This document shows, piece by piece, positions 8,366-17,126 of a stretch of 36,074 nt of DNA (within the stretch, counting starts at the first letter, position 1; each line of letters begins with the position of its first letter). A program made the position numbers and the translations under genes. Origin of the DNA: Kosakonia sacchari (GTDB lineage Bacteria > Pseudomonadota > Gammaproteobacteria > Enterobacterales > Enterobacteriaceae); NCBI GenBank assembly GCA_900109485.1, contig FOAY01000025.1, forward strand, positions 1 through 36,074. Direction: 5' to 3'. The notes beneath the pieces are model-generated. The model had not been told where the DNA came from, did not search any database, and worked only from the letters and a program-made list of their open reading frames with translations.

Positions 8366-9034
8366 ATGCTTACGGTGCATCACCTGAATCAATCGCGCTC
8401 GCAGCGCATTCTCTGGGCTTTGGAAGAGCTGGGCGTGCCGTACCAGATCGTCCGTTATCAGCGTGAAAAAACCATGCTGGCACCCGAATCGCTAAAAAAA
8501 ATTCACCCATTGGGCAAATCGCCGGTGGTGGAAGATAACGGGCTTATCATCGCTGAGTCCGGTGCGATTCTTGACTATTTGCAGGAGACCTACGATCCCG
8601 AACATCGGTTTGCGCCGCAAACGGGAAAAAGCAAACAGGATTACCGCTTCTGGCTGCATTACGCTGAAGGTTCGCTGATGCCGCTACTATTGATGAAACT
8701 GATAATGACCCGCCTTGGTAAACCGCCTGTGCCGTTTGGCATACGCAGCGTCGGTAAGCTGCTGGCGAGCGGCGTGGAGAAAGCCTTTCTCAACCGGCAA
8801 CTGGAAACCCACGCGCGCTTTATTGAAGCGGAACTGGCGCAGCATAGCTGGTTTACCGGCAATCAGCTCAGCATGGCGGATATACAGATGAGTTTCCCCG
8901 TATTCGCGCTGCTGGCTCGCGGCGGCGTGAATGATTTACCCAATTTACGGGCGTGGAAAAAGCGGGTGGAAAAGCGTCCGGCCTGGCAGCGGGCGATTGT
9001 CCAGGGCGGGCCATTTGATTTCCCCGACGGCTAA
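8366..9034 (+). CDS. Glutathione S-transferase family protein
   Basis: This 222-residue protein has an N-terminal thioredoxin-like GST domain (about 1-80) and an all-helical C-terminal domain (about 90-215). The N-terminal phrase VHHLNQSRSQRILWALEELGVPY is typical, with Ser/Arg near the usual catalytic position. The glutathione-binding segment contains GKSPVVEDNGLIIAESGAILDYL, where the cis-Pro and the ES pair bind the gamma-glutamyl part. A good CAGGAG ribosome-binding site sits 8 bp upstream. It lies between soxR and ghxP, a place where E. coli K-12 has no GST gene; a role in detoxification fits the stress locus but is inferred. The substrate is unknown. Confidence 0.87.
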   Translation: MLTVHHLNQSRSQRILWALEELGVPYQIVRYQREKTMLAPESLKKIHPLGKSPVVEDNGLIIAESGAILDYLQETYDPEHRFAPQTGKSKQDYRFWLHYAEGSLMPLLLMKLIMTRLGKPPVPFGIRSVGKLLASGVEKAFLNRQLETHARFIEAELAQHSWFTGNQLSMADIQMSFPVFALLARGGVNDLPNLRAWKKRVEKRPAWQRAIVQGGPFDFPDG

Positions 9035-9334
9035 GAATGTTCGTAATATGTTGCAAAGTTGCGCACCGACGATAACGTTTGCGCATCGTCCGCCTGAATC
9101 TTCGCCGCTATAAGCAAAATTTAGCAAAAAGCGGCAAAGTTCAGTTGAAAAGCGCCATATAAACGCTGGATAATCGTTTGCCTTTTTTTGACCACCCGTT
9201 GTATGCGCGGAGTTAAACGTTTGCTTTTTTGTGGCCCCTTGCCACAACGCAGCACAGGGAGATGACGTTTAACCGGCAGTGGACTGTCCACCACGCAATA
9301 CAATGCACAATAAAATTCTCAGGGGATGTTTTCT
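9035..9334. promoter_or_regulatory. ghxP upstream region with two PurR-like sites
   Basis: The 300-bp stretch between the GST gene and ghxP contains two imperfect matches to the PurR operator ACGCAAACGTTTGCGT. ACGATAACGTTTGCGC (9069-9084) matches 13 of 16 positions and AGTTAAACGTTTGCTT (9211-9226) matches 12 of 16. E. coli ghxP belongs to the PurR regulon as I recall it, so repression by hypoxanthine/guanine-bound PurR is plausible. No guanine riboswitch fold was recognised by eye. Confidence 0.5.
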
Positions 9335-10684
9335 ATGTCTACGCCTTCTGCGCGTACCAATGGTTCGCTTGACGCACTGTTTAAAATTTCTGCCCGCGGC
9401 AGTACCGTTCGTCAGGAAATCGTTGCCGGTTTAACCACGTTCCTCGCGATGGTCTATTCGGTGATCGTAGTGCCTGGCATGCTGGGTAAAGCAGGTTTCC
9501 CGCCTGCCGCAGTTTTCGTCGCCACCTGTCTGGTCGCCGGTGTTGGCTCCATTGTGATGGGGCTGTGGGCGAATCTGCCGCTGGCCATCGGCTGCGCTAT
9601 CTCTCTGACCGCATTCACCGCTTTTAGCCTGGTACTGGGTCAGCACATCAGTGTACCTGTCGCGCTTGGCGCAGTGTTCCTGATGGGTGTGCTGTTCACC
9701 ATTATCTCCGCAACCGGCATCCGTAGCTGGATCCTGCGCAACCTGCCGCATGGCGTTGCGCACGGCACCGGCATCGGTATCGGCCTGTTCCTGCTGCTGA
9801 TTGCCGCAAACGGCGTTGGCCTGGTGATCAAAAACCCGCTGGACGGTCTGCCGGTGACGCTGGGCCACTTCGCCAGCTTCCCGGTGATCATGTCGCTGAT
9901 CGGCCTGGCGGTGATTATCGGTCTGGAAAAACTGAAAGTGCCGGGTGGCATTCTGCTGACCATCATTGGCGTTTCCATCGTTGGCCTGATTTTCGATCCG
10001 AGCGTGCACTTCTCCGGTATTTTCGCCATGCCGTCGCTGAGCGATGACAAAGGCAACTCGCTGATCGGCAGCCTGGATATCGTGGGCGCGCTGAACCCGG
10101 TGGTGCTGCCGAGCGTACTGGCGCTGGTAATGACCGCGGTGTTTGACGCCACCGGTACTATCCGTGCGGTCGCGGGCCAGGCCAATCTGTTGGATAAAGA
10201 CGGCCAGATCATCGATGGCGGCAAAGCGCTGACCACCGACTCCCTGAGCAGCGTCTTCTCCGGTCTGGTTGGCGCGGCGCCAGCTGCGGTGTATATCGAA
10301 TCGGCGGCTGGTACGGCGGCAGGCGGTAAAACCGGTCTGACCGCGATTACCGTCGGCGTACTGTTCCTGCTGATCCTGTTCCTCTCTCCGCTCTCTTACC
10401 TGGTTCCGGCGTATGCCACCGCGCCAGCGCTGATGTACGTGGGTCTGCTGATGCTGAGCAACGTGGCGAAAATTGATTTTGCTGACTTCGTGGATGCGAT
10501 GTCTGGCCTGATCACCGCCGTGTTCATCGTGCTTACCTGTAACATCGTTACCGGCATCATGATCGGTTTCGCCTCGCTGGTGATTGGCCGCGTGGTGTCC
10601 GGTGAGTGGCGCAAGCTGAACATCGGGACTATCGTGATCGCGGTTGCGCTGGTTGCCTTCTATGCAGGCGGCTGGGCAATCTGA
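9335..10684 (+). CDS. ghxP: GhxP guanine/hypoxanthine permease
   Basis: This 449-residue protein is nearly colinear with E. coli GhxP (YjcD), a proton-coupled importer of hypoxanthine and guanine in the NCS2 (AzgA-like) family. It has about 12-14 membrane helices and the family phrases [39 protein letters not shown] and [16 protein letters not shown], which line the substrate site. The start at 9335 is chosen because MSTPSART matches the known N-terminus and AGGGGATG sits just upstream; an ATG at 9326 lies within that purine-rich segment. A strong terminator follows. PurR-like sites lie upstream. Confidence 0.96.
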   Translation: MSTPSARTNGSLDALFKISARGSTVRQEIVAGLTTFLAMVYSVIVVPGMLGKAGFPPAAVFVATCLVAGVGSIVMGLWANLPLAIGCAISLTAFTAFSLVLGQHISVPVALGAVFLMGVLFTIISATGIRSWILRNLPHGVAHGTGIGIGLFLLLIAANGVGLVIKNPLDGLPVTLGHFASFPVIMSLIGLAVIIGLEKLKVPGGILLTIIGVSIVGLIFDPSVHFSGIFAMPSLSDDKGNSLIGSLDIVGALNPVVLPSVLALVMTAVFDATGTIRAVAGQANLLDKDGQIIDGGKALTTDSLSSVFSGLVGAAPAAVYIESAAGTAAGGKTGLTAITVGVLFLLILFLSPLSYLVPAYATAPALMYVGLLMLSNVAKIDFADFVDAMSGLITAVFIVLTCNIVTGIMIGFASLVIGRVVSGEWRKLNIGTIVIAVALVAFYAGGWAI

Positions 10685-10702
10685 GCCATAAATGATTACC
10701 TA

Positions 10703-10731
10703 ATGGGCGACTCCGGTCGCCCATTTTTTTT
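10703..10731 (+). terminator. Terminator after ghxP
   Basis: A perfect 9-bp stem, ATGGGCGAC/GTCGCCCAT, with a TCCG loop runs directly into eight T residues. This is a classical rho-independent terminator. Confidence 0.93.
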
Positions 10732-10820
10732 GCCCACAGCCCGGTTTCTTTGCGTTAAGCTGAATGCTCTGGCCTCAAGGTCTGAGACCGCTATAACAAA
10801 ACATCGCAAACAGGGAACGC

Positions 10821-12467
10821 ATGGAAATATTTTTTACCATTCTTATTATGACGCTCGTGGTGTCGCTCTCGGGCGTCGTCACGCGTGTACTACCTTTTCA
10901 AATCCCGCTGCCGTTGATGCAAATCGCCATCGGCGCACTGCTGGCCTTTCCTACCTTTGGCCTGCATGTCGAGTTCGATCCGGAACTGTTTCTGGTGCTG
11001 TTTATCCCGCCGCTGCTGTTTGCTGACGGCTGGAAAACGCCAACGCGCGAGTTTCTCGAGCATGGCCGCGAAATCTTCGGCCTTGCGCTGGCGCTGGTGG
11101 TGGTCACTGTGGTGGGGATCGGCTTCTTAATTTACTGGCTGGTGCCAGGCATTCCATTGGTGCCCGCTTTCGCGCTGGCGGCGGTGCTGTCGCCAACCGA
11201 TGCCGTGGCGCTTTCCGGCATTGTCGGCGAAGGGCGCATTCCGAAGAAAATCATGGGTATTTTGCAGGGCGAAGCGTTGATGAACGACGCTTCCGGCCTG
11301 GTGTCATTGAAATTCGCCGTCGCCGTGGCGATGGGCACGATGGTTTTTACCGTCGGCGGCGCCACGGTCGAGTTTATGAAAGTGGCGATTGGCGGCCTGC
11401 TGGCTGGCTTTGTGGTGAGCTGGCTGTACGGCCGTTCGCTGCGCTTTCTCAGCCGCTGGGGCGGTGATGAGCCGGCCACGCAAATCGTGCTGCTGTTCCT
11501 GCTGCCGTTTGCTTCTTATCTGATTGCGGAACATATCGGCGTCTCCGGCATCCTGGCCGCCGTTGCGGCGGGGATGACGATCACCCGTTCCGGCGTTATG
11601 CGCACTGCGCCGCTGGCGATGCGTCTGCGCGCTAACAGCACCTGGGCGATGCTGGAATTTGTCTTTAACGGTATGGTGTTCTTGCTGTTAGGCCTGCAAC
11701 TGCCGGGGATCCTCGAATCGTCACTGGTGGCGGCGGAAGCCGATCCGAATGTCGAAACCTGGATGCTGTTCACCGATATCGTGCTGATTTATGCCGCGCT
11801 GATGCTGGTGCGTTTCGGCTGGCTGTGGACGATGAAAAGATTCAGCCTGCGTTTCTTACATAAAAAGCCGATGGAGTTCGCCTCCTGGAGCGATCGCGAA
11901 CTGCTGATCGCCACCTTCGCCGGGGTCCGTGGGGCCATCACGCTGGCCGGTGTGCTCTCCATTCCGTTGCTGCTGCCCGGCGGTGATGGCTTCCCGGCGC
12001 GTTACGAGCTGGTGTTTCTCTCCGCCGGGGTGATCCTCTTCTCGCTGTTTGTTGGCGTCATCGCGCTGCCGTCGCTGTTGCAGCATGTTGAAGTGCGCGA
12101 TCACGCTCAGCAGCATAGAGAAGAGCGGATGGCGCGGGCGGCGACGGCCGATGTGGCGATTGTCGCGATCCAGAAAATGGAAGAGCGCCTGGCAGCGGAT
12201 GCCGAAGAGAATATCGATAACCAGTTGCTGACGGAGGTCAGCTCGCGGGTGATTGGTAACCTGCGACGCCGCGCGGATGGGCGCAACAACATCGAAAGCT
12301 CACTGCTGGAAGAGAATCTGGAGCGTCGTTTCCGTCTGGCGGCGCTGCGCTCTGAACGCGCCGAGCTTTACCACCTGCGCGCCACCCGGCAGATCAGTAA
12401 CGAGACGCTGCAAAAACTGCTGCACGACCTCGATTTGCTGGAAGCGTTGCTGCTGGAAAATAAATAA
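10821..12467 (+). CDS. yjcE: YjcE, NhaP-type Na+/H+ antiporter
   Basis: This 548-residue inner-membrane protein matches E. coli YjcE along its whole length. The N-terminal 410 residues hold 12 or so membrane helices of the CPA1 antiporter family, with the ion-binding phrases LSPTDAVALSGI and GEALMNDASGLVS. The C-terminal 130 residues form a charged, helical cytoplasmic tail (EERLAADAEENIDNQL and following), which in this family regulates activity by pH or ligand. Exchange of sodium or potassium for protons is the expected role. The start has GGGAACGC upstream. In E. coli yjcF and then actP follow; here about 14 kb of other genes intervene. Confidence 0.95.
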   Translation: MEIFFTILIMTLVVSLSGVVTRVLPFQIPLPLMQIAIGALLAFPTFGLHVEFDPELFLVLFIPPLLFADGWKTPTREFLEHGREIFGLALALVVVTVVGIGFLIYWLVPGIPLVPAFALAAVLSPTDAVALSGIVGEGRIPKKIMGILQGEALMNDASGLVSLKFAVAVAMGTMVFTVGGATVEFMKVAIGGLLAGFVVSWLYGRSLRFLSRWGGDEPATQIVLLFLLPFASYLIAEHIGVSGILAAVAAGMTITRSGVMRTAPLAMRLRANSTWAMLEFVFNGMVFLLLGLQLPGILESSLVAAEADPNVETWMLFTDIVLIYAALMLVRFGWLWTMKRFSLRFLHKKPMEFASWSDRELLIATFAGVRGAITLAGVLSIPLLLPGGDGFPARYELVFLSAGVILFSLFVGVIALPSLLQHVEVRDHAQQHREERMARAATADVAIVAIQKMEERLAADAEENIDNQLLTEVSSRVIGNLRRRADGRNNIESSLLEENLERRFRLAALRSERAELYHLRATRQISNETLQKLLHDLDLLEALLLENK

Positions 12468-12476
12468 TCACCTTCC

Positions 12477-12501
12477 GGGGCGGGCTTTCCCGCCCCTTTT
12501 T
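12477..12501 (+). terminator. Terminator after yjcE
   Basis: A perfect 8-bp GC stem, GGGGCGGG/CCCGCCCC, with a CTTT loop is followed by five T residues. Confidence 0.92.
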
Positions 12502-12584
12502 CCCCGCGTCATAAAAATCTAAAATTCTGATGACATCCGGGCCTGCTCTGTGCAGGATGAGATTTTTCATTTCAGGGAATTACC

Positions 12585-13436
12585 ATGAGTGCAAAAACGG
12601 CGTCGCTAGAAGGCCGGATCCGACAGCACTGGGATCAACTCTCCAGCCATGAGCAGCGGCTGGCAGATGTACTGCTTGCCGCTCCTGGACAGCTGGCGAT
12701 GAATACCGCCACCGAGCTGGCGCAAAGCGCAGGCGTTTCCAAAGCCACCACCACCCGTTTTTTCCGCCATCTTGGTTATGAGAGTTATGAAGCGGCACGC
12801 CGCCAGGCCCGCGAAATGCAAAGCAGCGGATCGCCGCTCTATCTGCAAGCCGCGCCGGGCGCTTCGCCGATGGACAGCGTGATGCAGCAGCATCTGGAAA
12901 AAGAGATCGCTAACCTGGTGAACAGCTACCGCACGCTGGATAGCGCGCAGTTGCAGGAGGCGATTGCCGCTATTGCCCAGGCGCGTCGCGTGGTGGTGAT
13001 GGGCTGGCGGCACAGCCAGACCATTGCGCAACTGATCTATCGCGACCTGGTGCATGTGCACCCCGATGTGCGGTTGCTGCCGCGACCTGGCGATTCGCTG
13101 GCTGAACATCTGGCGGCGCTCGGCCCGCAGGATGTGGCGATCTGTGTTGGCCTGCGGCGGCGAATGCCTGCGCTGGATGCCGCCATGAGCGCGCTGGCGG
13201 AACGGCAAGTGCCGATGCTTTACCTGGCGGATGTGCTCTCCGGCAAACCGGCGCGCCATGCGCAATGGGTGGTTCGTTGCCATACCGATGGCAGCATGTT
13301 GTTTGACAGCACCGTCGCCCTCTCCGGCGTGTGCAATCTGCTGTGTTCGCTGGTGGCCCGCCAGATGGGCAAAAGCGGCAACGATCATCTTGCGCAGGTT
13401 GAAGCGCTGCATCAATCCCTCGACGAACTCGAATAA
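12585..13436 (+). CDS. RpiR-family transcriptional regulator
   Basis: This 283-residue protein has an N-terminal HTH_6 domain (about 1-77, with TATELAQSAGVSKATTTRFFRHLGYESYEAAR) and a C-terminal SIS sugar-isomerase-like domain (about 120-260). The SIS fold in RpiR proteins normally binds phosphosugars, but members also control nitrogen-compound operons. It precedes the ABC/DUF1989 operon on the same strand, separated by a terminator and a palindromic site at 13551-13570, and is the most likely regulator of that operon. A CAGGGAAT ribosome-binding site supports the start. Confidence 0.88.
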   Translation: MSAKTASLEGRIRQHWDQLSSHEQRLADVLLAAPGQLAMNTATELAQSAGVSKATTTRFFRHLGYESYEAARRQAREMQSSGSPLYLQAAPGASPMDSVMQQHLEKEIANLVNSYRTLDSAQLQEAIAAIAQARRVVVMGWRHSQTIAQLIYRDLVHVHPDVRLLPRPGDSLAEHLAALGPQDVAICVGLRRRMPALDAAMSALAERQVPMLYLADVLSGKPARHAQWVVRCHTDGSMLFDSTVALSGVCNLLCSLVARQMGKSGNDHLAQVEALHQSLDELE

Positions 13437-13444
13437 CGCCCCAT

Positions 13445-13470
13445 TCTGGCGCAGGTTGCGCCAGATTTTT
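13445..13470 (+). terminator. Terminator after the RpiR gene
   Basis: A perfect 9-bp stem, TCTGGCGCA/TGCGCCAGA, with a GGT loop is followed by five T residues. It separates transcription of the regulator from the downstream operon. Confidence 0.9.
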
Positions 13471-13550
13471 CCCCAAAAGAGTGCTTGTCGTCTTATCCTG
13501 GCTGGCGTCGTACTGCGCTGCGAGAAACAACAGAAATACAAATATAAATT

Positions 13551-13570
13551 AAAGAAACAAATGTTTCTTT
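13551..13570. promoter_or_regulatory. Perfect palindrome, candidate RpiR operator
   Basis: AAAGAAACAAATGTTTCTTT has perfect 9-bp arms around AA. It lies 117 bp upstream of the binding-protein start. The GAAA...TTTC form resembles reported operators of other RpiR-type regulators. A second, imperfect repeat follows at 13579-13600 (ATGAGGAAA/TTTCTCAT). Both probably control the operon starting at 13688. Confidence 0.6.
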
Positions 13571-13687
13571 ATGATTTCATGAGGAAAAGGCGTTTCTCAT
13601 GGTGATCGGTTAAACCGTGGTGAAAAAACTGGCACAAAAAGTGCTCATCAGAAAAAGACATTTCACCAACACCAGGGAAACACCACA

Positions 13688-14524
13688 ATGAAAAAAACAG
13701 CACTGCTGATCGCCGCTCTTCTTTCCGTGGGCACGCTGGCGCAGGCACAGGCCGATACGCTGTCCGACATCAAGAGCAGCGGCAAAATGACGGTCGGCAT
13801 CGACCCGACCTTCCCACCGTATGAATACACTGACGATAAAGGCGAGATCACCGGGTATAGCGTGGCGATCATGCAGTCGTTCGCCAAAGATCTCGGCGTG
13901 AAACTGGAGTTTCAGAAAACCGCATTCAGCGGCATTCTGCCGGGGCTGATTTCCGGGGCGTTCAACGCTGAAGGTTCCACACTTAACGTGACGGCCGAAC
14001 GTGCCAAAAAAGTACTTTTTACCGTCCCTTACAGCAAAACGGTGAACGGCGTTCTGGTGCGTGAGGATGAAGCGAAAGCCCTGAGCGGCAAGCCGCTGAG
14101 CCCGGAAAGCCTCTCTGGCCTGCGCGGCGCGGTGAAAACCGCCAGCGTGCCGGAGCAACTGCTTAAAGGCTTTAATAGCGAGCTGAAAAAAGCAGGGAAA
14201 AAACCGATCACCATCATCAGCGTCGATTCCCTCGATCAGACTGTCAGCACATTGATGACCAAACGCGCCGATTTCGTCTATGACGACATTTCAGTGCTGG
14301 CGCCGGTGGCGAAAAAGTATGCCGGTAAAGTCGCGCAGGTGGGTGAAGTTGGGCCATCGCAATGGATGGCATGGGCGACGCGCAAAGAGGACAGCAGCCT
14401 GAACAAAGCCATCAGCGACCATATTCTGGCGATGCAGAAAAGCGGTCAGTTGACCCAGCTGCAACAGCAGTATCTCGGCACCACCTTTACCGTTCCGGCC
14501 AGCGATTTCATTCCTCAGGAGTAA
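13688..14524 (+). CDS. Periplasmic solute-binding protein, family 3 (polar amino acid type)
   Basis: This 278-residue protein has a clear signal peptide, MKKTALLIAALLSVGTLAQAQA, cleaved around residue 22. The mature part is a family 3 binding protein: KMTVGIDPTFPPYEYTDDKGEITGYSVAIMQ opens lobe 1, and the hinge and lobe 2 segments include NVTAERAKKVLFTVPY. Members bind glutamine, cystine, arginine or related amines. An AGGGAAA ribosome-binding site lies upstream. It is the first gene of a six-gene run continuing with DUF1989 proteins and permeases, so its ligand is probably the compound those proteins act on. The ligand itself cannot be read from the sequence. Confidence 0.9.
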   Translation: MKKTALLIAALLSVGTLAQAQADTLSDIKSSGKMTVGIDPTFPPYEYTDDKGEITGYSVAIMQSFAKDLGVKLEFQKTAFSGILPGLISGAFNAEGSTLNVTAERAKKVLFTVPYSKTVNGVLVREDEAKALSGKPLSPESLSGLRGAVKTASVPEQLLKGFNSELKKAGKKPITIISVDSLDQTVSTLMTKRADFVYDDISVLAPVAKKYAGKVAQVGEVGPSQWMAWATRKEDSSLNKAISDHILAMQKSGQLTQLQQQYLGTTFTVPASDFIPQE

Positions 14525-14526
14525 TT

Positions 14527-15159
14527 ATGTGTCAATCCCACCTGACGGTTCCGGCGGGCCACGGCAAAACCTTCCGTGTGCGTAAAGGGCAGTTTATTAC
14601 CGTTATCGACAGTGAAGGGCAGCAGGCCGCCGATTTTGTGGCGGTCAATGCTGACAATCTGAACGAGAAGTTATCGCCGGTGCATACCCGCCAGCAGCTG
14701 CGCTCGCTCTTTTTTGAACCGGGCGATGCGCTGTGGTCGAGTGAAAACCGCCCGCTGCTGCGCATTGTTGCCGACACGATTGGCATTCACGACGCCAACG
14801 TACCGGCCTGCGATCGGACGCGGTTTAGTGTTGATTTCGGTGTTGAAGGGCACCGCAACTGCGTGGATAACCTGCTCGAAGGGATGAAAGCTCACGGCGT
14901 GACGTACTTTACGTTGCCGGAGCCGTTCAACCTGTTTCAGAACGGCCCGGTTACCGCCGACGGGCGTATGGAAGTGACCGATCCGCACAGTAAAGCCGGG
15001 GATTACATCACTTTCGAAGCCCTGTGCGATCTGATTTGCGCCGTCTCATCCTGCCCGCAGGACATCATTCCTGGCAACGGGTTGCAGGTGACGCCGATTG
15101 ATATTCGCATCAGCGACCACTTCACCCCAGAGGAGAGGCTCCATGTTGTTAATGCGTGA
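14527..15159 (+). CDS. DUF1989 protein 1 (urea-carboxylase-associated / CgdAB-like)
   Basis: This 210-residue protein begins MCQSHLTVPAGHGKTFRVRKGQ two bases after the binding-protein stop; a longer frame from 14362 only overlaps that gene. It carries the DUF1989 landmarks ACDRTRF, the metal-ligand-like HRNCVDN followed by LLEGM, and SSCPQDI near the C-terminus. DUF1989 pairs were formerly called urea-amidolyase-associated proteins and were later shown to form carboxyguanidine deiminase (CgdA/CgdB). No guanidine carboxylase or allophanate hydrolase gene is in this window, so the substrate is open. Its 3' end overlaps the next DUF1989 gene by 17 bp, suggesting coupled translation and a joint complex. 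Confidence 0.85.
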   Translation: MCQSHLTVPAGHGKTFRVRKGQFITVIDSEGQQAADFVAVNADNLNEKLSPVHTRQQLRSLFFEPGDALWSSENRPLLRIVADTIGIHDANVPACDRTRFSVDFGVEGHRNCVDNLLEGMKAHGVTYFTLPEPFNLFQNGPVTADGRMEVTDPHSKAGDYITFEALCDLICAVSSCPQDIIPGNGLQVTPIDIRISDHFTPEERLHVVNA

Positions 15160-15790
15160 GGCGTTTGCGGAAAACGCGATGCGCCCACTGGCGGCGCCGG
15201 TGGATATCGCCGCCGGAAGCGTCGGATCGATTCGCGTGCTGCGCGGCCAGTTATTGCGCATCACGGCAATGGGCGATGGCGCAGTGGCGTCGCTGTTTGG
15301 CTTTAGCGTGGAGGATCCGGCGGTCTGGCTCTCGGTGCATCACACGCGGGTATTCAGCAACAGTTATCTGCTCGGTTCCGGTATGCGCATGGTCAATAAC
15401 CGCCGTCGCCCGATGATGGTGTTAGGTAAAGACCGCGTGAAACGCCACGACCTGCTGCTGCCAGCATCGACCCGCGCGTTTCTGGCGGAAAAGGGCTATG
15501 ACGGCGAAGGGTGCATTGAAGCCGTCAGCGCAGAACTGGCGCGGCGGGGGATGAACGTGCCAAAACTGCCCGATCCCATCAACCTGTTTATGCATGTCCG
15601 TTTAATGCGCGACGGCCGCATTGTGCCGGAAACCAATCTCACGCAGGCAGGCGACAGCATTACCTGCCGGGTGGTGATGGATACGCAGTTTATTGTCTCC
15701 GCCTGCAATACCGGCATTGAGGGGAATGATAAACCCGCGCCACTGCGGTTGTCGGTGGCGGAAAACCTGACCGGCTTTGGCCCGGAGTAA
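15143..15790 (+). CDS. DUF1989 protein 2, divergent (CgdAB-like partner subunit)
   Basis: This 215-residue protein starts at 15143, where GAGGAGAGG gives an excellent ribosome-binding site inside the previous gene; an in-frame ATG at 15098 has no such site. The fold markers are present (the IRVLRGQLLRITAMGDG opening, the DPINLFMHV core, the AGDSITCRVVMDTQFIVSAC ending). However, the HRNC motif of its neighbours is replaced by DGEGCIEAV, and the PQD of SACPQDI by NTG. It may be a non-catalytic or differently specialised partner of protein 1, as in the two-subunit carboxyguanidine deiminase. This is inferred from motif loss. Confidence 0.78.
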   Translation: MLLMREAFAENAMRPLAAPVDIAAGSVGSIRVLRGQLLRITAMGDGAVASLFGFSVEDPAVWLSVHHTRVFSNSYLLGSGMRMVNNRRRPMMVLGKDRVKRHDLLLPASTRAFLAEKGYDGEGCIEAVSAELARRGMNVPKLPDPINLFMHVRLMRDGRIVPETNLTQAGDSITCRVVMDTQFIVSACNTGIEGNDKPAPLRLSVAENLTGFGPE

Positions 15791-15793
15791 TCA

Positions 15794-16444
15794 ATGGGGC
15801 TGGATCAACAGGTACTGGCCGCGCTGCCGGAGTTAGGGCGCGGGTTGCTGATGACGCTGCTGTTAACCGTGCTGGCGTCGCTGGTAAGCGTGGTGATGGG
15901 GCAACTCGGCTGCTTCCTGCAACTGCGCCGGGCCTGGATCTGGCGAATCTCCGGCCGCTTGTATGTCAGCCTGATGCGCGGGACGCCCGCGATTGTGCAG
16001 CTGTTTGTGGTGTTTTTTACCCTGCCGAAACTGGGGCTTGGCGGGCAACCATTGCTGGCGGCGGTGCTGGCGATCGGTTTCAACAGCGGCGCGTATGTTG
16101 CTGAAATCCTGCGCGTTAACCAGCGTCTGGTCACGCGCGGGCAACGGGAAGCGGCGCGGACGCTGGGGCTGAGCCGCCTGCTCACCTGGTGGTATGTCAT
16201 TAACCCGCAGGTGCTGCGCGCCAGTCTGCCGATGCTGGTGAATGAGTTCACCATTCTGCTGAAAACCACGCCGCTGGCCTCGGTAGTGGCGCTGACGGAA
16301 CTGACGTTTGCCGGGCAGATTGTCATCGCGCGTACCTATGAAGCCACGCAGGTGCTGTTGCTGGTGGCGGCGGGATATCTGTTGATTGCGCTGCCGCTGA
16401 CCACCCTTGCGCGGCGGCTGGAAGCGAAACGGAGGCCGGCATGA
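15794..16444 (+). CDS. ABC transporter permease 1 (HisM/GlnP type)
   Basis: This 216-residue inner-membrane protein has about five membrane helices and belongs to the polar amino acid permease family. The MetI-type coupling loop (EAA motif) reads EAARTLGLSRLLTWWYVINPQVLR, where an ATPase would dock. It starts 3 bp after the DUF1989-2 stop and overlaps permease 2 by 4 bp (ATGA). It should form a heterodimeric channel with permease 2 for the ligand delivered by the 13688 binding protein. No ATPase gene accompanies it. Confidence 0.88.
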   Translation: MGLDQQVLAALPELGRGLLMTLLLTVLASLVSVVMGQLGCFLQLRRAWIWRISGRLYVSLMRGTPAIVQLFVVFFTLPKLGLGGQPLLAAVLAIGFNSGAYVAEILRVNQRLVTRGQREAARTLGLSRLLTWWYVINPQVLRASLPMLVNEFTILLKTTPLASVVALTELTFAGQIVIARTYEATQVLLLVAAGYLLIALPLTTLARRLEAKRRPA

Positions 16445-17112
16445 TGGACTGGCAGGCCATTATTGATGCGCTTCCTTCACTGGGCGAAGGGATGGCGGCA
16501 ACGTTGCAACTCTGCGCGATGGCGGCGATCTGTTCGTTGCTGTGGGGAGCGCTGATGGCCGCGGCGTTAATGCGGGCGTCACGTTTCTGGCAGCAGCTAT
16601 TGTGGGTGTACAGCAACATCACGCTGGCGCTGCCGCTGCTGGTGGTGATTTATCTGCTCTACTTTGTGCTGCCGGAGTATGACATCACGCTCTCATCGCC
16701 GGTGGTCGGTGTGCTGGCGTTAACGCTCTATTACGCGCCCTATATTGCGCAGGTGATCCGCGCGGCCATTGAAGCGTTGCCCAAAGGGCAGTGGGAAGCC
16801 TGCCGGGTTCTCGGGCTCAGCCGCCGCGAGCAGTTGCGCGATGTGGTGCTGCCGCAAACCCTGCCGCAGATGCTGTCGCCGTTGGTTGGGCTGATGATCG
16901 GTCTGATTAAAGATTCGGCCCTGCTGTCGATTGTCTCGGTACAGGAGTTTATGTATGCCGCCAAACAGGCGATATCGGAAACCTATGCGCCGCTGGAGAT
17001 CTACCTGACGGTCGCGCTCTGTTACTGGCTGCTGAACAGTCTGCTTGACTGGCTGGCGCGCCATTTTGAATCCCGCATGACGCGCTATCGTCGCGGCATG
17101 CAGCATGAATAA
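16441..17112 (+). CDS. ABC transporter permease 2 (HisQ/GlnP type)
   Basis: This 223-residue inner-membrane protein has about five membrane helices and the EAA coupling loop EACRVLGLSRREQLRDVVLPQTLP. It is the second half of the channel, translationally coupled to permease 1 through an ATGA overlap. The family phrase IGLIKDSALLSIVSVQEF near the C-terminus matches polar amino acid permeases. No Walker-type ATPase follows; the next gene is a third DUF1989 protein. Confidence 0.88.
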   Translation: MMDWQAIIDALPSLGEGMAATLQLCAMAAICSLLWGALMAAALMRASRFWQQLLWVYSNITLALPLLVVIYLLYFVLPEYDITLSSPVVGVLALTLYYAPYIAQVIRAAIEALPKGQWEACRVLGLSRREQLRDVVLPQTLPQMLSPLVGLMIGLIKDSALLSIVSVQEFMYAAKQAISETYAPLEIYLTVALCYWLLNSLLDWLARHFESRMTRYRRGMQHE

Positions 17113-17126
17113 ACCAGGAGAGAATC

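Noticed and set aside
9431..10236. Two antisense open frames over ghxP (192 and 198 codons)
   Set aside because: Both are shadows of ghxP, with low-complexity composition and no start signals.
12606..13541. 311-codon minus-strand frame
   Set aside because: It is a shadow of the RpiR gene, whose HTH and SIS domains are clear.
13471..13687. Possible guanidine riboswitch before the DUF1989 operon
   Set aside because: I looked because of the CgdAB link, but saw neither the guanidine-I conserved loops nor the short ACGR hairpin pairs of guanidine-II; a palindromic protein operator fits better.
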